Positions 1 through 12,800 of a DNA stretch of 64,000 nucleotides are shown in pieces. The stretch's first letter is position 1; each line of letters begins with the position of its first letter. The stretch comes from Rallus limicola (lineage: Eukaryota; Chordata; Aves; Gruiformes; Rallidae), in contig JAKCOZ010000005.1 in the NCBI GenBank assembly GCA_022605955.1, positions 50,841,762-50,905,761 on the forward strand, given 5' to 3'. Under the pieces are notes generated by a model. It ran no database searches. It worked only from the letters and a program-made list of their open reading frames with translations, and was not told the DNA's origin. A program made the translations under genes and the position numbers.

Positions 1-359
1 AGTCTCCCTGCCATTTTTTCTCAATTTTCTTAAAATTCAGTGCCCCAAATTGGACACAGAGATCCAGGGAGATCTCAGCAAGGCTGGATGAAGTGGGAGG
101 GAATCCATCACAGACCAAGCAGAAGTCATTACTGGCTATGTGTGCAAAGATAGTGCTTGCTTTAATGTTCTTTTATTCTTCTTTGTTTTTCCCCTTTTTT
201 GCAGCTGAATGATGTTGTTCACTTTGGTTTGCCCTTCACTGAGCAGCTTTTTACGCTAAGGGCTTTAGTTTGTGTTTTCGAGTTACGAGGATTTGATGTG
301 TCAAAACCCCTAATAAAGGATAGGTTTGTTGCATCTGTTAGTTCTTGAGTACCTCGGTG

Positions 360-1570
360 ATAGGAAAAATATCTGGGTTATTTAACAAATTTGTGTTTTT
401 TTCTTTGGTTTTTTTTCAGATGTTTATAGAACATTTCCTCATTTGTTCCAGTCTTCTGACACCTTACTTGTTCTCTGCGGGGTCTCAGAGAGCTGCTGGC
501 AGCCGTGAGATCACTTCAACAAACAGCCTAAGCAGCTAAATATTCTTCACTTACTCTTTCCTCCTTCTGCACTGAGTTCTTTCTCTGTCATCTGTGGCAC
601 TAATGGTGTCTGACTGGCCTTTTTACTGAAAGCTGAAGTAAAAAAGGCAAGCACTTTGACTGTCTTCACATCATGCGTTGCGAGCTTTCCTTCCCTGTTG
701 GTCAGTTCTTCCATGGCACTCATGTCCCTGCTCATGTATTTAATGTTCTCTTAATGTCCTGTTGATCCTGTTGGTCATGTTTCTTTTTACATCTTGACTT
801 TCTTGGTTTGGCCCCTATATCTTCAGCATATGCATTTAAATTCACATGCAAGTGAATTTCTTTCCTATTTTCTGGGTGCACTTTTTCTTTGCAGTAGAGG
901 TCAGTAAGGTGGGTATGATTTAAGTAAATCACTTGTCTCCTGCAACAGTTGCTTTCCCTTCTCTGCTGCAATTGTTTGAATTGATGTCCTTAGCATTGTT
1001 CCTTTAAGGTACTGCCAACTTTCCTGAATTCTCTTTTCTCTGAGTCTTGTTTCTCATGATTATCAGTTCTATGAGATTTTTGAAATATGGCTTCTGGAAG
1101 TCCATTGTATTTATTTTGCTGTTCTCCTTCCTTCCTTTCCTACAACTTGTGAACTCTGTTGTTTCATGGTCATTCTCACCCAAGCTGCATTCCTCTTGCA
1201 TGTTATAAGCAGTTCCTTCTCTTTGGTTAGAGTCAAATTCAGCTCTTATTTTGATTATGTATCAAGGTTTTAAAATCTCTTCTTATTTATTCCTTAAGCT
1301 GTTTGCATTATTTCATCAGGTGACTCATTATCCTCTTCAGCATCCCTCCAATTATTTTCTTATGAGTAATGGTATTTCCCCTAGTTTATATACCAGTGCC
1401 CAAGTACTTGATGCTTGTATTTACCTGTTTGCTTTTGAAACCAGTCCTTGTGGATCCCAGTTGCATTAATTCAGCAGGTCAAGGCATGAGATGTTCTTCC
1501 TGCCTTGTAAGTTGAATGCTAGGTCTGACCACCAGTTCCTTTTCTTGGAACATTCATCCAATTTCAATCA
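360..1570 (-). mobile_element. Ancient CR1 LINE, ORF2 segment
   Basis: On the minus strand this reads like the part of CR1 ORF2 from the end of the endonuclease into the start of the reverse transcriptase. The DNA phrases GACTTCCAGAAGCCATA, CAGGAAAGTTGGCAGTACC and GTGTCAGAAGACTGGAAC appear in CR1 order. Translation near 547-735 gives LTNREGKLATHDVKTVKVLA then FFTSAF, comparable with the CR1 segment LVTxDxEKAEVLNxFFxSVF. Many stops and indels break it. The boundaries are approximate. It is an inactive relic, clearly older than the CR1 3' ends elsewhere in the window. Confidence 0.8.
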
Positions 1571-4394
1571 ACACAAAACATTCCTGGTGATCCCACCTGC
1601 ACATCCATGCATTTATTTCCAGGAAAAGTTATAAGGAGCTAATGCCACTTGGGAAAACAATAGATAATGCTTTATTCATTGAAGGAATTTTCCCTTCCTC
1701 TTTTCACACATGAATTGGTCTGACCAATGCTTAAAAAAACTGCTCTGGATATGTTGATGCTAGCCAACTGCCAACATACCAGATTTCTTAATTCCCATGG
1801 AAAATCCATAGGGAAATTATCCAAGATCCAGTTAAAAGTTTATCTAATTGAATCTCAACCTAGATTCTGACAAAGCCACTGACATCTTGGATAATCTGCT
1901 GTCAGAGGATGGAGGCCTGACTTCCCTCTCCTGCATCTGGACCACTTGGCAGAGCAGGAGCTGTTGTTGACCAGGAGGTGCTGTTGTTCTGCCGAAAGAA
2001 GGTGGCAGAATTCAGGAAAATGGAATAAAATATCCATGTCTGCAGAAGGGGCATATTCAGTGAGCTGGGAGGAAAGGAGACGTGTATCTATGTGATGTAT
2101 TAAGGTGCGACATGTTGAGGTATCAGATGTATGTACATAGATGTAATGGTACATTTCTCTTCACACAAAGACCTTCCTCTCACCACACTAGCCATGTGGT
2201 TGGCTCATGGCTTGTTAAACTTGAATGTGAGTAAGGTGGAGAGTGTGATAGATGACAAAAGAAAAAAAATGAGGTGTTTAAAGCTATTATTCCATCTTGG
2301 TTTGAAAGCATCCTACTTGCTGTCTGTGGGGCAGGGTTCACATGCTTCTTACTGTCACACTGCAGCATCCTCAGCTGATACTGTTCCTTATTTCTGGTCA
2401 CCTGGAAAACCTACACAACACCAAAGGAGGAAGGATTGCTTTTCATCATGGTCTTCTGCCATGTAAGGGCCACTGCTACACAGTGTGCTTGGAAGTAAAG
2501 CAGTCAGACCTATGGAAATACGGGTTTGTATGTGGCGCTGCTGAACACCACTCTGGTGATGTCCCAGTTTGAGCACCATGCCAGTGCTGCCTCAGCAGCA
2601 GAGATGCTCTTCCAGCACAAAGGCCCAGCAATGCACTAACACAGGGACACTGATTTTTGAAAAAAAGGAAAGACCAAGAATGATGACATTCCTATAGGCT
2701 TTTTCCAGCTACTAATGCATCTATTTGAATCACTGCTTGATGCATAATTTGATCTGATGTGCAAATTGATGCAATCTCTCTTCTCCCTCACTGGCACCTC
2801 CAGCCCTTGTGTTTTGATAAACAGATGCAGATCTCTTTCTAAAATATCCTTCCCTTGGGCTTATGAGATTGTCAGAGAGGTGATAATCCACATCAGAGCT
2901 CTTGAACTAAAATACTGTCCCCAGTCTCTATTAACACTCAAATCTCAGTCTGCCTTTGACCCATCTTTGAGCTGGTGCCTTCCAGTGCTTTCTGTGAGAA
3001 GGCAATATGCAGGAGCAGACCTCCAGCTTGCAGAAGACAGCTCAATTCATTTGAGATAAGTGACTCAGAGCCAGAACCATGCCATCCATTGTGCTGGATC
3101 AGAGTCACATTCACAATTCATCTGTTTATGCCCTGATTAACCATTCAAATAAAATTTTTATCACTCCTAGTTAAAAGCAGGCATAAATGAGAGCTTCCTC
3201 TTCTGAACAAGAGACCTTGCTCTGAGACAGAATTCCTTCTTCCTGAAGCCAGGCAAAGTAACCAAGAGGGGCAACAGATGATTCATCTACCAGCACTCTC
3301 CCATCAAAAACTGTAGCTGAAACAAGATTACTAAGAAGAAGAGTGCTATTAAAGGAGGAAACTGCTGCTGTAATTTTGTTAAGGAACATGAGATTATTTA
3401 AAAGCCTTTTTAAAAGTGTGTTTGTTCCGGGAGAGGAGGGGCGAGGGAGGATTTTAGAGGAAGGGAGAAGGGAGTGAGATTATTAGTCTTTCTTGCCTAT
3501 AAAGAGTCATGTTTTTTTCTTTGCCCTAGCCAGCAAGGGTAGCAATTTCAGGAGCTATTGCAAGTCATTACTCTGGCCCTAATGAATAGGACATAACCTG
3601 CACCTTAGCTTTGCAGTGGCTGAAAGCATGGGGGGAAAAGAAGGTGGGAGCATGTAGAAGATTTGGTGCACTCTACTGCACGTAACAGCAGGATAACATT
3701 TTTTCCAACCCACCTTTTTGTTCCTGGCCACGATGATCCCTATCACGCTCACACGGCAGTGTATTCACACTGGCTGCTATTGCTTTCTCAGGTCTCAAAG
3801 CGTGCACCTCGCTTCGCTCACCTAGAGCCAGCTTCGCACCAGCCCAGCACACGGAGCGGCGATGAAGCAGGTAGTGAAACAGGCTGCCACTGCTTTCAGC
3901 AGGGTCTGCCGCGTCTGGTGTACAGAGGATTACACAGCACATACGTGTTAGTGCTGTGACCCCCTAGGAAGTGGCACGGGGACACACAGGGCCCGGATGG
4001 ATCTGGTGCTGGCTGCAGACCCTGGCTGGGGACTGCTGCAGGATTTGGTCTGCCCCCGGCGCACCCAGTTTCCTGCAGAGTCAGGCAAGCACAGCTGTCC
4101 CTGGGATCAAGGGCAGAGCCTTCTCCTGGGAAGTTGGAGATCCCATTCTGCTTCTGAAAGTGGCTTCTTCACATACCAGCTGGGTGTATTGTGTGTTACT
4201 GAGAGAGACAGAAAGAGGATTTATGCCCAGCAGACACAGAACGCTGGCCAGGAGTTATGTGTAGCTGATCCAAATGTGATTCTGTATAGAAAAAGCTGAG
4301 AGACCGAAGGGATCCATTAAACCAGATGCTTTGGTGGTACAAAAAGCATTTTGTGTACAGTGTCAGCTCACAGTCAGAGCTGTGCATTTTGATC
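1571..4394. other. Non-coding stretch, nothing firm
   Basis: No exon, RNA gene or clear repeat was recognised. A purine-rich tract lies at 3428-3477 (GGGGCGAGGGAGG and neighbours). Confidence 0.6.
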
Positions 4395-4485
4395 AGATTT
4401 TCAAGGTCAGATGGAAATTTGATGGTCATCTGGTCTGACCTCAACTGCTTTTCAGGCTTTTGCTCCATTTGCTGCTATTCAAAGA
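4395..4485 (-). mobile_element. Possible degraded CR1 3' fragment
   Basis: The phrase GATGGTCATCTGGTCTGACC at 4422-4441 resembles the reversed CR1 3' end of older amniote copies. The remainder is too diverged to be sure. Confidence 0.3.
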
Positions 4486-5569
4486 GTCTCTACAGCAGGG
4501 CTCCCTGGGTTCAATTCAGGAAGGGCCACCCACTGGGCAGGACTTGGTCCTGAGGCTGAGTAAAGGGAAGAAACTCCAGGAGCCGGCACAGGTTGCGCCT
4601 GTGCATTTCTCCCAAAGGAAGAGCGCTCTAAGGTGGAACTGGTACCTGCTCATTAACTGTGTGCTGAAGTTGTGCTGCTGTCATAAATTAATGGTGTTTT
4701 AAATGCAGAGCTCCACTGAGCAGAATGTTATAAAACTCCGGCTTTGTAATGTGTTGGGGTGTGGGGCTTGGGGGAACTCTGGCCACTCTGGACTTCAGAA
4801 AAGGACTTGTTACACGAAGCAGCCTAGAAGTTCAGAAAGAGTCCTGTAATGAACAATTCTGATTAAAAAGACAGAGTTCAGGGTACAGCTTGTCTTCTGC
4901 AGTTAACCCCTTCTAAATATTGCAGAACCCCCCCCGAGAGGGAATGGAAATGGTGCTGTGTTAAAAATTGGATCAGAGATTCTAGATTCTACTAAACACA
5001 TGAAGAACCCCATCAGCTTATTGTACTCTGAGATCCTTCCTCTCAAACAGTCTCACACAATTCGATGCAGTCCTGGAAGAGCCAAAAATTAGCTTCTATT
5101 TTAGAACTGTACACCTAGGCTTCAGTAGCCTCCAAATTTGGTTTTGGCCCTCAAAGAAGGAGACCAAAGCATGTGTTGTGCACAAGTCATGATGCATGTA
5201 CAGGAGGAAACACGGAATAGTACCTGCTGTTACTTTTATGTGCAAACTGAGCCCTGTCTGGAGAGAGAGACACACCCCACCCCCCCACCCACCCCGAGCT
5301 TCTGTGTCAGACCCACTGTACAGCCAGCACAGCCTCCCGTCACTGCCATGCCCTGTGAAATCTCCCTCCACAGGCCAGCAATGTGCCCGGGGCCTCTGAA
5401 ACCCTGGATCCATCCAGCATGGACCAAAACACACAGAGCTGGCTGCACGCCCAAGCGCAGGGTTTTGTGGGTGTATTGTGTCCTTGCATACATTTCCAGG
5501 CAAAACATATTACACCTAGCTTTGGATGCCAAACTTTTCCAGTTATGAGAGAACAGTAATTCACCAAGG
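4486..5569. other. Non-coding stretch with a C-rich tract
   Basis: No gene was recognised. Positions 5271-5294 are almost pure C and A (CCCCACCCCCCCACCCACCCC), which could form a quadruplex on the minus strand. Confidence 0.6.
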
Positions 5570-5990
5570 AGTAAGTATTCCTTCAATTTCCTTTGCTTGG
5601 AAATGATACCGAGAATCTGTTCTGAATGGAGGCAGACGAAAAATGCTACATGTTAATGCATATTCTGGGCTAGCTGTCTTTGTTAAATTAGAATGAATGC
5701 TGCTCATTTCCCATCTGGTCCTCTTTGACATTACTTCCAGAATATATTCACAGCTCTTAGTCGTACAGTACAAATGGCTGGCTGTAGTACCAACTTTACC
5801 TTTTATAGGCTGCTAAAATGTTGGTGCCAGATCACAGAATAATGTTCTACTTCTAGGAAGCATCTGTGGACATTACTTGCTCCAACAGCTTGCTTTTTTC
5901 CCTCCTCGTATTTTCTTTAAATGTAACCATATATGTGAAGCGAGTTTGTTGTCAAACCGAGTGAAAGTTGACGGTTTGACAGCCCTGGAG
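5570..5990. promoter_or_regulatory. Candidate conserved non-coding element with inverted repeat
   Basis: This is AT-rich sequence with no repeat signature inside GC-richer flanks. It ends in a perfect 10-bp inverted repeat, TGTCAAACCG (5950-5959) and CGGTTTGACA (5972-5981), separated by 12 bp. Each arm contains a MEIS/TGIF-like TGTCA core. The regulatory role is inferred from motif content only. Confidence 0.35.
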
Positions 5991-6419
5991 CCTGCAATTT
6001 TCCTCACACAGTGAGGATGCAGCAGGCAGATCCAGCAGCTATCAGCCTTCTCATCTCTTCTGCGCAGCCTTCCCTGAGGGCTGAACGAGCAGATACTTCT
6101 CCATCCGCAGCTGCTCCTTGGTGCCTTTGCTGGCTGCTGTGCTGAGGGATTTTGTGCTTTGGATCCCTCTGCTCCCCAGCTTGCCCTGAAAAATACCAAC
6201 ACAACACAAACCCGCCAGCTCTGAATCCGGTGCTGCCCACCTGGGCTGGCTTTCTGATTACTCCTAAGCCTTCCCGCCCACCGGTGTTTGATTCTGGCGG
6301 TTTCCTTAGCAGGCTTACCCCCTATTCCAGCAACCTCCTCCCCAGCTCTCCGATGCGTTTCAGACCTACCTTGGTAAACAGAGTGTTGTGATCCGAAACG
6401 CCCACATTTGTCTGCCTGG

Positions 6420-6580
6420 AGTGACCAAGAGCTGCAGCGCCACGCCGGGAATTCTCACCATAGCAACTACGGGCATTGACAGAATTTGGTACTTATTAAA
6501 TAGGCCGTTTGTTTACCTCTCGGGCTGCGAGAGTAGGCTGCGGCCTGCGGTGAAGCACCGCGAGCGGGGCTGCTGCTAGC
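6420..6580. promoter_or_regulatory. GC-rich patch with RFX-like and FOX-like sites
   Basis: CCATAGCAAC at 6458-6467 resembles an RFX X-box half-site. TGTTTAC at 6510-6516 is a forkhead core. CpG dinucleotides are locally frequent (6430-6585). There is no open frame of note, so it is either an enhancer or an unannotated promoter. Confidence 0.3.
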
Positions 6581-6599
6581 GACTTCATGTGTAAAGCAG

Positions 6600-9429
6600 C
6601 TAATTGCTGTGTTCTGCAAATGAAACTGATACAGAAAGCCTGCGTGCGGTAGGAGTGCTGAAGATGTAGGGTGACATGCTGTTATTATCAGAAGATTGGG
6701 AGGCACGCTTGTCGGAGGCTTGATGGATCCAGCAGAAAGTGGGGGGAAGGAAGGTGTGTGGGAGTCACTTCCCGTGCCATCACCTCATCGGAGCATTTCT
6801 GTAAGCGAGACGGGTCCAAGCCCCGTTCCCTTCACCTTTTAGGGGAGCATTTTAGGGGTCTGGTCACAGACAAGGCGCTTAGGACTTTGTGCAGGCAGGT
6901 GCTTGCAGGTAAGGAGGGCAAAGGGGAGGAATACGCCTGTGACAGAGGTGAGCCTGGAAACCAGACTCCATAGCTCTGCTGATTGCAAAAAAAACAAGGA
7001 CTCCACAGGCTTTTATTAACACTTTACCTCAGGTCTTACCTTGAATTAACCTCTCTCCCTTCCTTAGGCAGTAATTCTTGCTCTTTTGCCCCCCCACCTT
7101 ATGGCTTTGCTAATAGTCCTCTCTTCTGCGCTGGTGCTGTAACTCCTCTTTTCACTTTCCTTAAGTAACTAACAAAATTAAACTAGAGGAATGGTGCACA
7201 GATATCCCAGGAATGGAACTGCTCCTTCTCTCTCAAACCCAAAAAAGGCATTTGAGGGCTGGAAACCTGCCTGTTTTCTCTAGCCGTGTGAGCTTGTGCG
7301 ATGAGGGGCATTATTGCTCCATGCAACCCTGGCCTCGCCTAAAGACAGGGAGAGGAAAGCCCTGTGCTCTCACCCCTGTTCCCCAATTCTTTCAGCATCT
7401 GATTAATTTTTAAATGCAGGATGCTTTCCTTAAGGGAGTTCTGAACACCTTTGAGGAGCTGTTTCCCCTCCTTGTCTCCTGTTTGACAAGAGCCTCAGTT
7501 ATTTTTAATTCAGCATCAGTGGGAGGAGGGATGGAGAACACCGCTGTATCCCAGCCAGGCGTGGGTGCCCTCCTGGGGAACTTCCAGTTTTGGCTCCTTG
7601 TTCTGAATGTGCCCGTGGTGGGAACTGGGGAATCTGGTCCCCACAGCTGGGCTCATCTCTGCTCACAGCAGCAAGGAGATGCCCCGGAAGGCAGCAGGGA
7701 ATAAGTTGCAGCAGCAATGGTTTCAGCTACCAGGATCTCTGGCCGGGGGCTGGGGGGTGGAGGGGAGGATGTGCCAGCTGGGCCACCACCGCTTTGTTGT
7801 CACCAACCAGGGCACAGCTGATCTCACCCAGACCCACGCCTTGATGTGTGGAGTAGCATTACGGTTCGCTTGGACGTAGCAGCTTTTGGTGACTCCAGTA
7901 TCCTCTGAGTCCGGGTGCTTGACTTTAGAGGGCAAAGATTTCGTTTCCTGACGTGCTGGACTCTCCTCGTTGCTGCAGTCAGGGCAGAGCACAGCAGAAT
8001 CCTCAAATTAGATCCTGCCGTTTGGTTAGAGACTGGGGATAGCAGCAGCAGCATCGCCAGAGGGGAGAGGTTATTGCTCTCCTTTTGAAGGGACAGGGAT
8101 GGAGTGCAGTGAAGGTATGAGGTCTAAGCAGATGCTAATGGAGAGCACTTAAATGAGTGATCAGATTAGAGGGAGAGCCGCAGGCTCTTGCGTGTGGGGA
8201 CAAGCAGAGTTACGGGGCAGCTACTGGCCATGGGGCTTTGGCTGCTCCTGCCTCTCAGAGAGGTGCTGCTGTGCCTTGTGTCCAAGTTGTTTGTGGCACG
8301 TTGGCATTTTGCTCTCGTTCCAGCCTTCTCAGGCACATTTCATATTTCAAAGTATTTTCCTACTGGATGTCACAGAAGCAGGAGTAGGACCCAAAATGAC
8401 GCCTTGACCGTGACAGAATGACTGTACGAAAAATCTTCAACAGCTAAAATTTCTTTGAAGGTATTTGCAGGTCCTGGAAGATGCAGAGATGTTGAAAGAT
8501 GCTTTCCTGCCATTCAGCTCTGCAAGGAGAGGGGTGATGGCAGGTGTCAGTCTCTGGTGGGTGGTAACTCCCTGCTCACCTGGAGGAACTTTGTCAGCCT
8601 TGTGTGGGACTTAGTGCAGAATAAAATCGTGGTGCCTTGGAAATTCACTGTAAGTTCCCATGGACAAAAGGACACTTAGAGAGTGTGCCTGCTCAAGAAG
8701 TAAGCAATGTACAGAACAGATTACATTAAACAGAAAAAAAACCCCCAACCTGTATCTTAATTTTAGTACGTGAATTAGCTAGGTAAAAGGGAGTACATTT
8801 CCTTCTCCAGATTATTTCTTCCTGCTTTCCCAGTTCCATGGTTTCTGATGAGCTGTGGCTCTGCAACTATGCTTCAAAATACTGAGAACAGTTGTGGGAA
8901 GTGTGGAGTTGAACTCCAGAAGAAAAGTGTCCCATTTTCTGCAGCCATAAGGGGGAATAATAACCTGAGACTTTTGCTGAACTCAAACCATCCTTGAACA
9001 CCAGCAGCTGTTTCTGGTTCCTGCTTGTAGAACATCCCCTTTCCCGGGGACCTGTGCAGTGTGGGGACTGCTCTGCATCTGTCGGTGCAGGATTTCCCCA
9101 CTCGGTGCATATTAACCCTGCTGTACCCTTCCTCCCCTGGCCACAGAGCTGGGCTGCGAGGGAACGCAGGACCTGAGCCTCTCTCCTCCCAAGCCCTGAG
9201 CTACGGGACTGCCTGCACATCCCCCTGCCCTCTGTAAATCTCCTCCTTCCCACTGTGAAGCTGCACATCCGTGAATTGCAGCTGAATAGAAACCGGGCTT
9301 CAGGGACAGCTAACCCCTCCATTTATCCCGGTTCAGATACCTGGGAGATAACAGCCACAGATTAGCAGTAAATCCCTTTGTCTCCTGTTTCTGACTCGTC
9401 CTCTTTCACTGCCTCACGTTTCCAGCAGC
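6600..9429. other. Non-coding stretch, nothing recognised
   Basis: The sequence is GC-moderate with many overlapping short open frames on both strands. None matches a family I know, and none has plausible splice-site flanks. Confidence 0.6.
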
Positions 9430-9830
9430 AAATGAGTCCAACTGCCAGTTCGGAGAATTATTTTTGTGGCAGAGCGTGCCTGATGGAAGAGACACCCATT
9501 GCTATCCTTTTCCATTAGCAGCCTGTCAATAGAAATTAAATTACATGAATAAGGCGCTATCAGTGCCAACATCACTGCAGGAAAACATTAATTAATCCTC
9601 ATTTACATTAGTCAGTTCTACCATCAAATAGACTCTTCTGTTGCTACAAAAGACATTTCCACAAATGATTGTTGCTGTCTGATAAACAGATTCACAGAAC
9701 CTCACTGACTCACTTGTTGGGCACTCGCCATCACGTTCGGGGTCTGAACGAAGCAAATGTTTTGTGGGATCCTATTCAAAGGCCAGGTTAAGTGTTGGGC
9801 CTCTGAGTCCTATTCAAACCAACCCGGAGG
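9430..9830. promoter_or_regulatory. Candidate developmental enhancer / conserved non-coding element
   Basis: The block is AT-rich and lies within GC-richer DNA. It contains ATTAATTAATCC (9587-9598), AAATTAAATTACATG, TGACTCA (9707-9713) and two copies of TCCTATTCAAA (9770-9780, 9808-9818); the first copy continues into a TCF/LEF-like TTCAAAGG. It has no repeat hallmarks and no open frame. This density of homeodomain and POU-like motifs is typical of vertebrate conserved elements. Conservation itself was not tested. Confidence 0.45.
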
Positions 9831-12800
9831 CTGAGGAGGTGGGGCTTCAGGCTGTAAAGAAAATAAATCCCCAATTAACTTTGACAACAGTCAAAGCAAA
9901 TTTATTTTCCTAAGGAGTTCGTGATGTGCCCGTCACCACTATATCTAAACATCACTAAGGGTCTAATGATCTTTCAGAAGGTGCTATACAAAAGGAGGAA
10001 AACAGAGGGGAATGATCCTGCCCTTCTGGCTGGAGAAGGGAGATTAAGAGCTAAACTCTTTCCAAGTGAGTGTTTAAGTAAGACATGCCCTATTTCAATC
10101 GCAGGATGTCTTTACTTTGGGATATTTTTTGGGTCCTGATGAAATCCACATTTGCGAACAGGCTCTGTCCTCACCACAGGCTGAATGAAGGTCCTACACC
10201 CAAACACCACTGCCCTTTGAGGGGCTCCAAGCCCCAGCTTTGCAGCATAGCTCACCTCTGGGACCTGATCCCCAGCTACCGGCCCTCCCTCTGATGGAAA
10301 AAAAAGCAAGGAGCGGTGCCACTGCATGTGGAGAGCTGTCTTTTGCACCCAGCTTCTGGGAGGTAAAGGAGGCACAGTGCATCGTCAGATCTGCAGCTGT
10401 GGCTCACCCAATATAGTAGAAATGACAACAGCATCACCATAAAGAAACTTCATGACCCCAGAGGCTTCCCTGATGCTCCCACACTCTCACCATCCCACCC
10501 ATCCGTTGAGCTGGCGCAACTGACTTCACCACCAAACAGCACGGCCAAGGATCTGTGGTGTAAGAGCTTGCAATCTTGTTGACAGCGTTTCCCTCCAAGG
10601 CACCTCCTGGTAAGGGAGGGCTGGCGAGCTGGGACAAGTCAGTAAGCAGTTTGGAGAGGTCAGGTGCCTGCTTTGGGTTGTAAGCCCCGTTCTTGGGCCT
10701 GGATGCTGGTTGCAGCAACAGTTAGACTATTTCCAAGTCCTCCCCTGGATGTGGAGGGAACACTGAGACCTGTCAGTTCTAGATGGGACACGTTGCTCCA
10801 GGAGATGTGCAGCTATCAGCTCAGGCTGAGCAGCTCACCAGGCTGAGGGTGTCTCTGCCAGAAATGAAGACAGCAGTCCTGGTAGCAAAAAACCAGAGGG
10901 ATAAAGGAGGAGGAGTGAGGAAAAAGCAAATAAAGTGCCAGAATGTCTCCAAATCGTGGCAATGACTTTCTAACTAAGTTGCTTTTCACAGCTGCCTTTG
11001 CTGGCCACTGAGTGAACCAGTGCCACAAATGTTTTATTCTACTTTGCTGCAGGAGTCAAATTGGTCTAATGGGAGGTGGCAATGGGTGGAAATGGAAATT
11101 GTGATCACCTCCAGCTTTTGCCAAGAGATAAGAAATGCCATTAGCAGTTCTTCTCTGTGGCAGATTGCTGGGTCATGGGCACTGTTCCTCCTCCCTGAGC
11201 GGTCAGGGGAGCACTTGGTCCAACCACCATCATTGCTGGGGAGCTGTCTGGAGTTGCAGAGCTGCAGATTCCTATCTCTGCTGAAGGCCTGCCTGCTTGT
11301 GCTCTGGGTCTGTCTTTTACTGGTGTGGAAAAGTAGTGCTGGTACGAGTCTGTACACTGAAAAGGGCTATTTTGGGCCAGTGATGGGGGATAGAAAACTC
11401 AGCCTAAAGTCTCTGAGTTTTGGTAGGTTTTGAAATCCTGTTCACTGCTTTGGCTGCATAGTCAGTGCCTTGCCCCAACTGCTGGTTATTATTCTCTAAA
11501 TCTACTGTGAGTGCCTTTGCACTTCTTTCCTTCCTTTCACAAGGCATGTGTTCAGCTGCCAAATGACATCCCAAATGGGGATGTATTAAGCAACAAACAG
11601 CAGAGACCAGATTAAAAAGCTTAGCTGGGATAAAGATAAGATGGTATCCACACAGTGAGTGCATGCACGGGGCAGAACTGAGAGCAGAAAACGTGGGATG
11701 CACCTCCTGAACATTGTGCATGGAAGCAAAACACGCTCCATAACCTTCCTGACCATTAGAGTGAGGAACCAGGGATGTAACCATCATCTATTTAATGGCC
11801 ATACCCCAGCACGAACTGTCCCGGCAGTGCAGGGATGTGCAGTGGTTTCCACCCTGGGCAGGAGATCCTGTAATGAACCTCTGAAGCTCAGCTGGTCCAC
11901 TGCTTTCTGTAGTGCCTGGTCCTGCTAGGTGTAGATCATCAACCACCTGCTCCATCTCTCTCCACACCTATTGATCTATCTACAGGAGAGAGCATTTCAG
12001 TGCAGGTTCCCCCAGAGCTGACGCCTGAGAAGATCTCCACAGGAGATAATGGTGAGCAGCCCTCAATGAAAGCAGGAGCTAAATCTGATTCCCAGCAATC
12101 ATTGGAAACGTGTTACCCAGTCATCTGCTACCTTGTACTGCATGCCAACACTAATATAATGAATTGCTGATCGTTCACTTCATAGCTACACTGTGGCTGA
12201 AAAGCTGGGGACTCCTACATCATGTAAATTTGCCTAGATTTCATGAACCTACCCGTGACCTCCACTCCCTCCACTCCCTTTCAAAATCGTTTAGTTCCTC
12301 TGAAGAGAATGCATTTATTCTTGGGTTTTCTGTGAGGTAAATTAAGCAGTAGTCAGGACTCTAATGTTATGTTAAACTGTGTTGAATTACCCACAGCAGA
12401 AAATCTCTACTCAGGTAAAATGGCAGGTATTTCAGAGTTTTGAAGCTATTATCTCTAGCTTCTCTTGCCTGAGCTGCTTTTCTTCTCCCAGTAATTAAGC
12501 CTTTACCTGCTTTTCCAGATCACGAACCTTTCTGCTCCAAAGCCAAGGGTGAGGATGTGAGGGCTGTTACTCCAGGGGCATATTCACCAGGCAGGACAAG
12601 TAAAATTAGGAGTAATCAGATAACAAAATAATGTGGCACCACGAAAGGCTGATAGTGCTGAAAGCAGAGAAGAAACTGTGGATAGTTTTACTTCAGGAGT
12701 TTTAAAAAGCAGAGATTTAAAGAAGCCATCCATGGTATGTGCCAAAAATCACCTTCAAATTACTCATTACCTTAGAAAATGATCATTTAATTGAAACTGA

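Noticed and set aside
547..1201. Short minus-strand open frames as genes
   Set aside because: They are remnants of CR1 ORF2, separated by stops and frameshifts.
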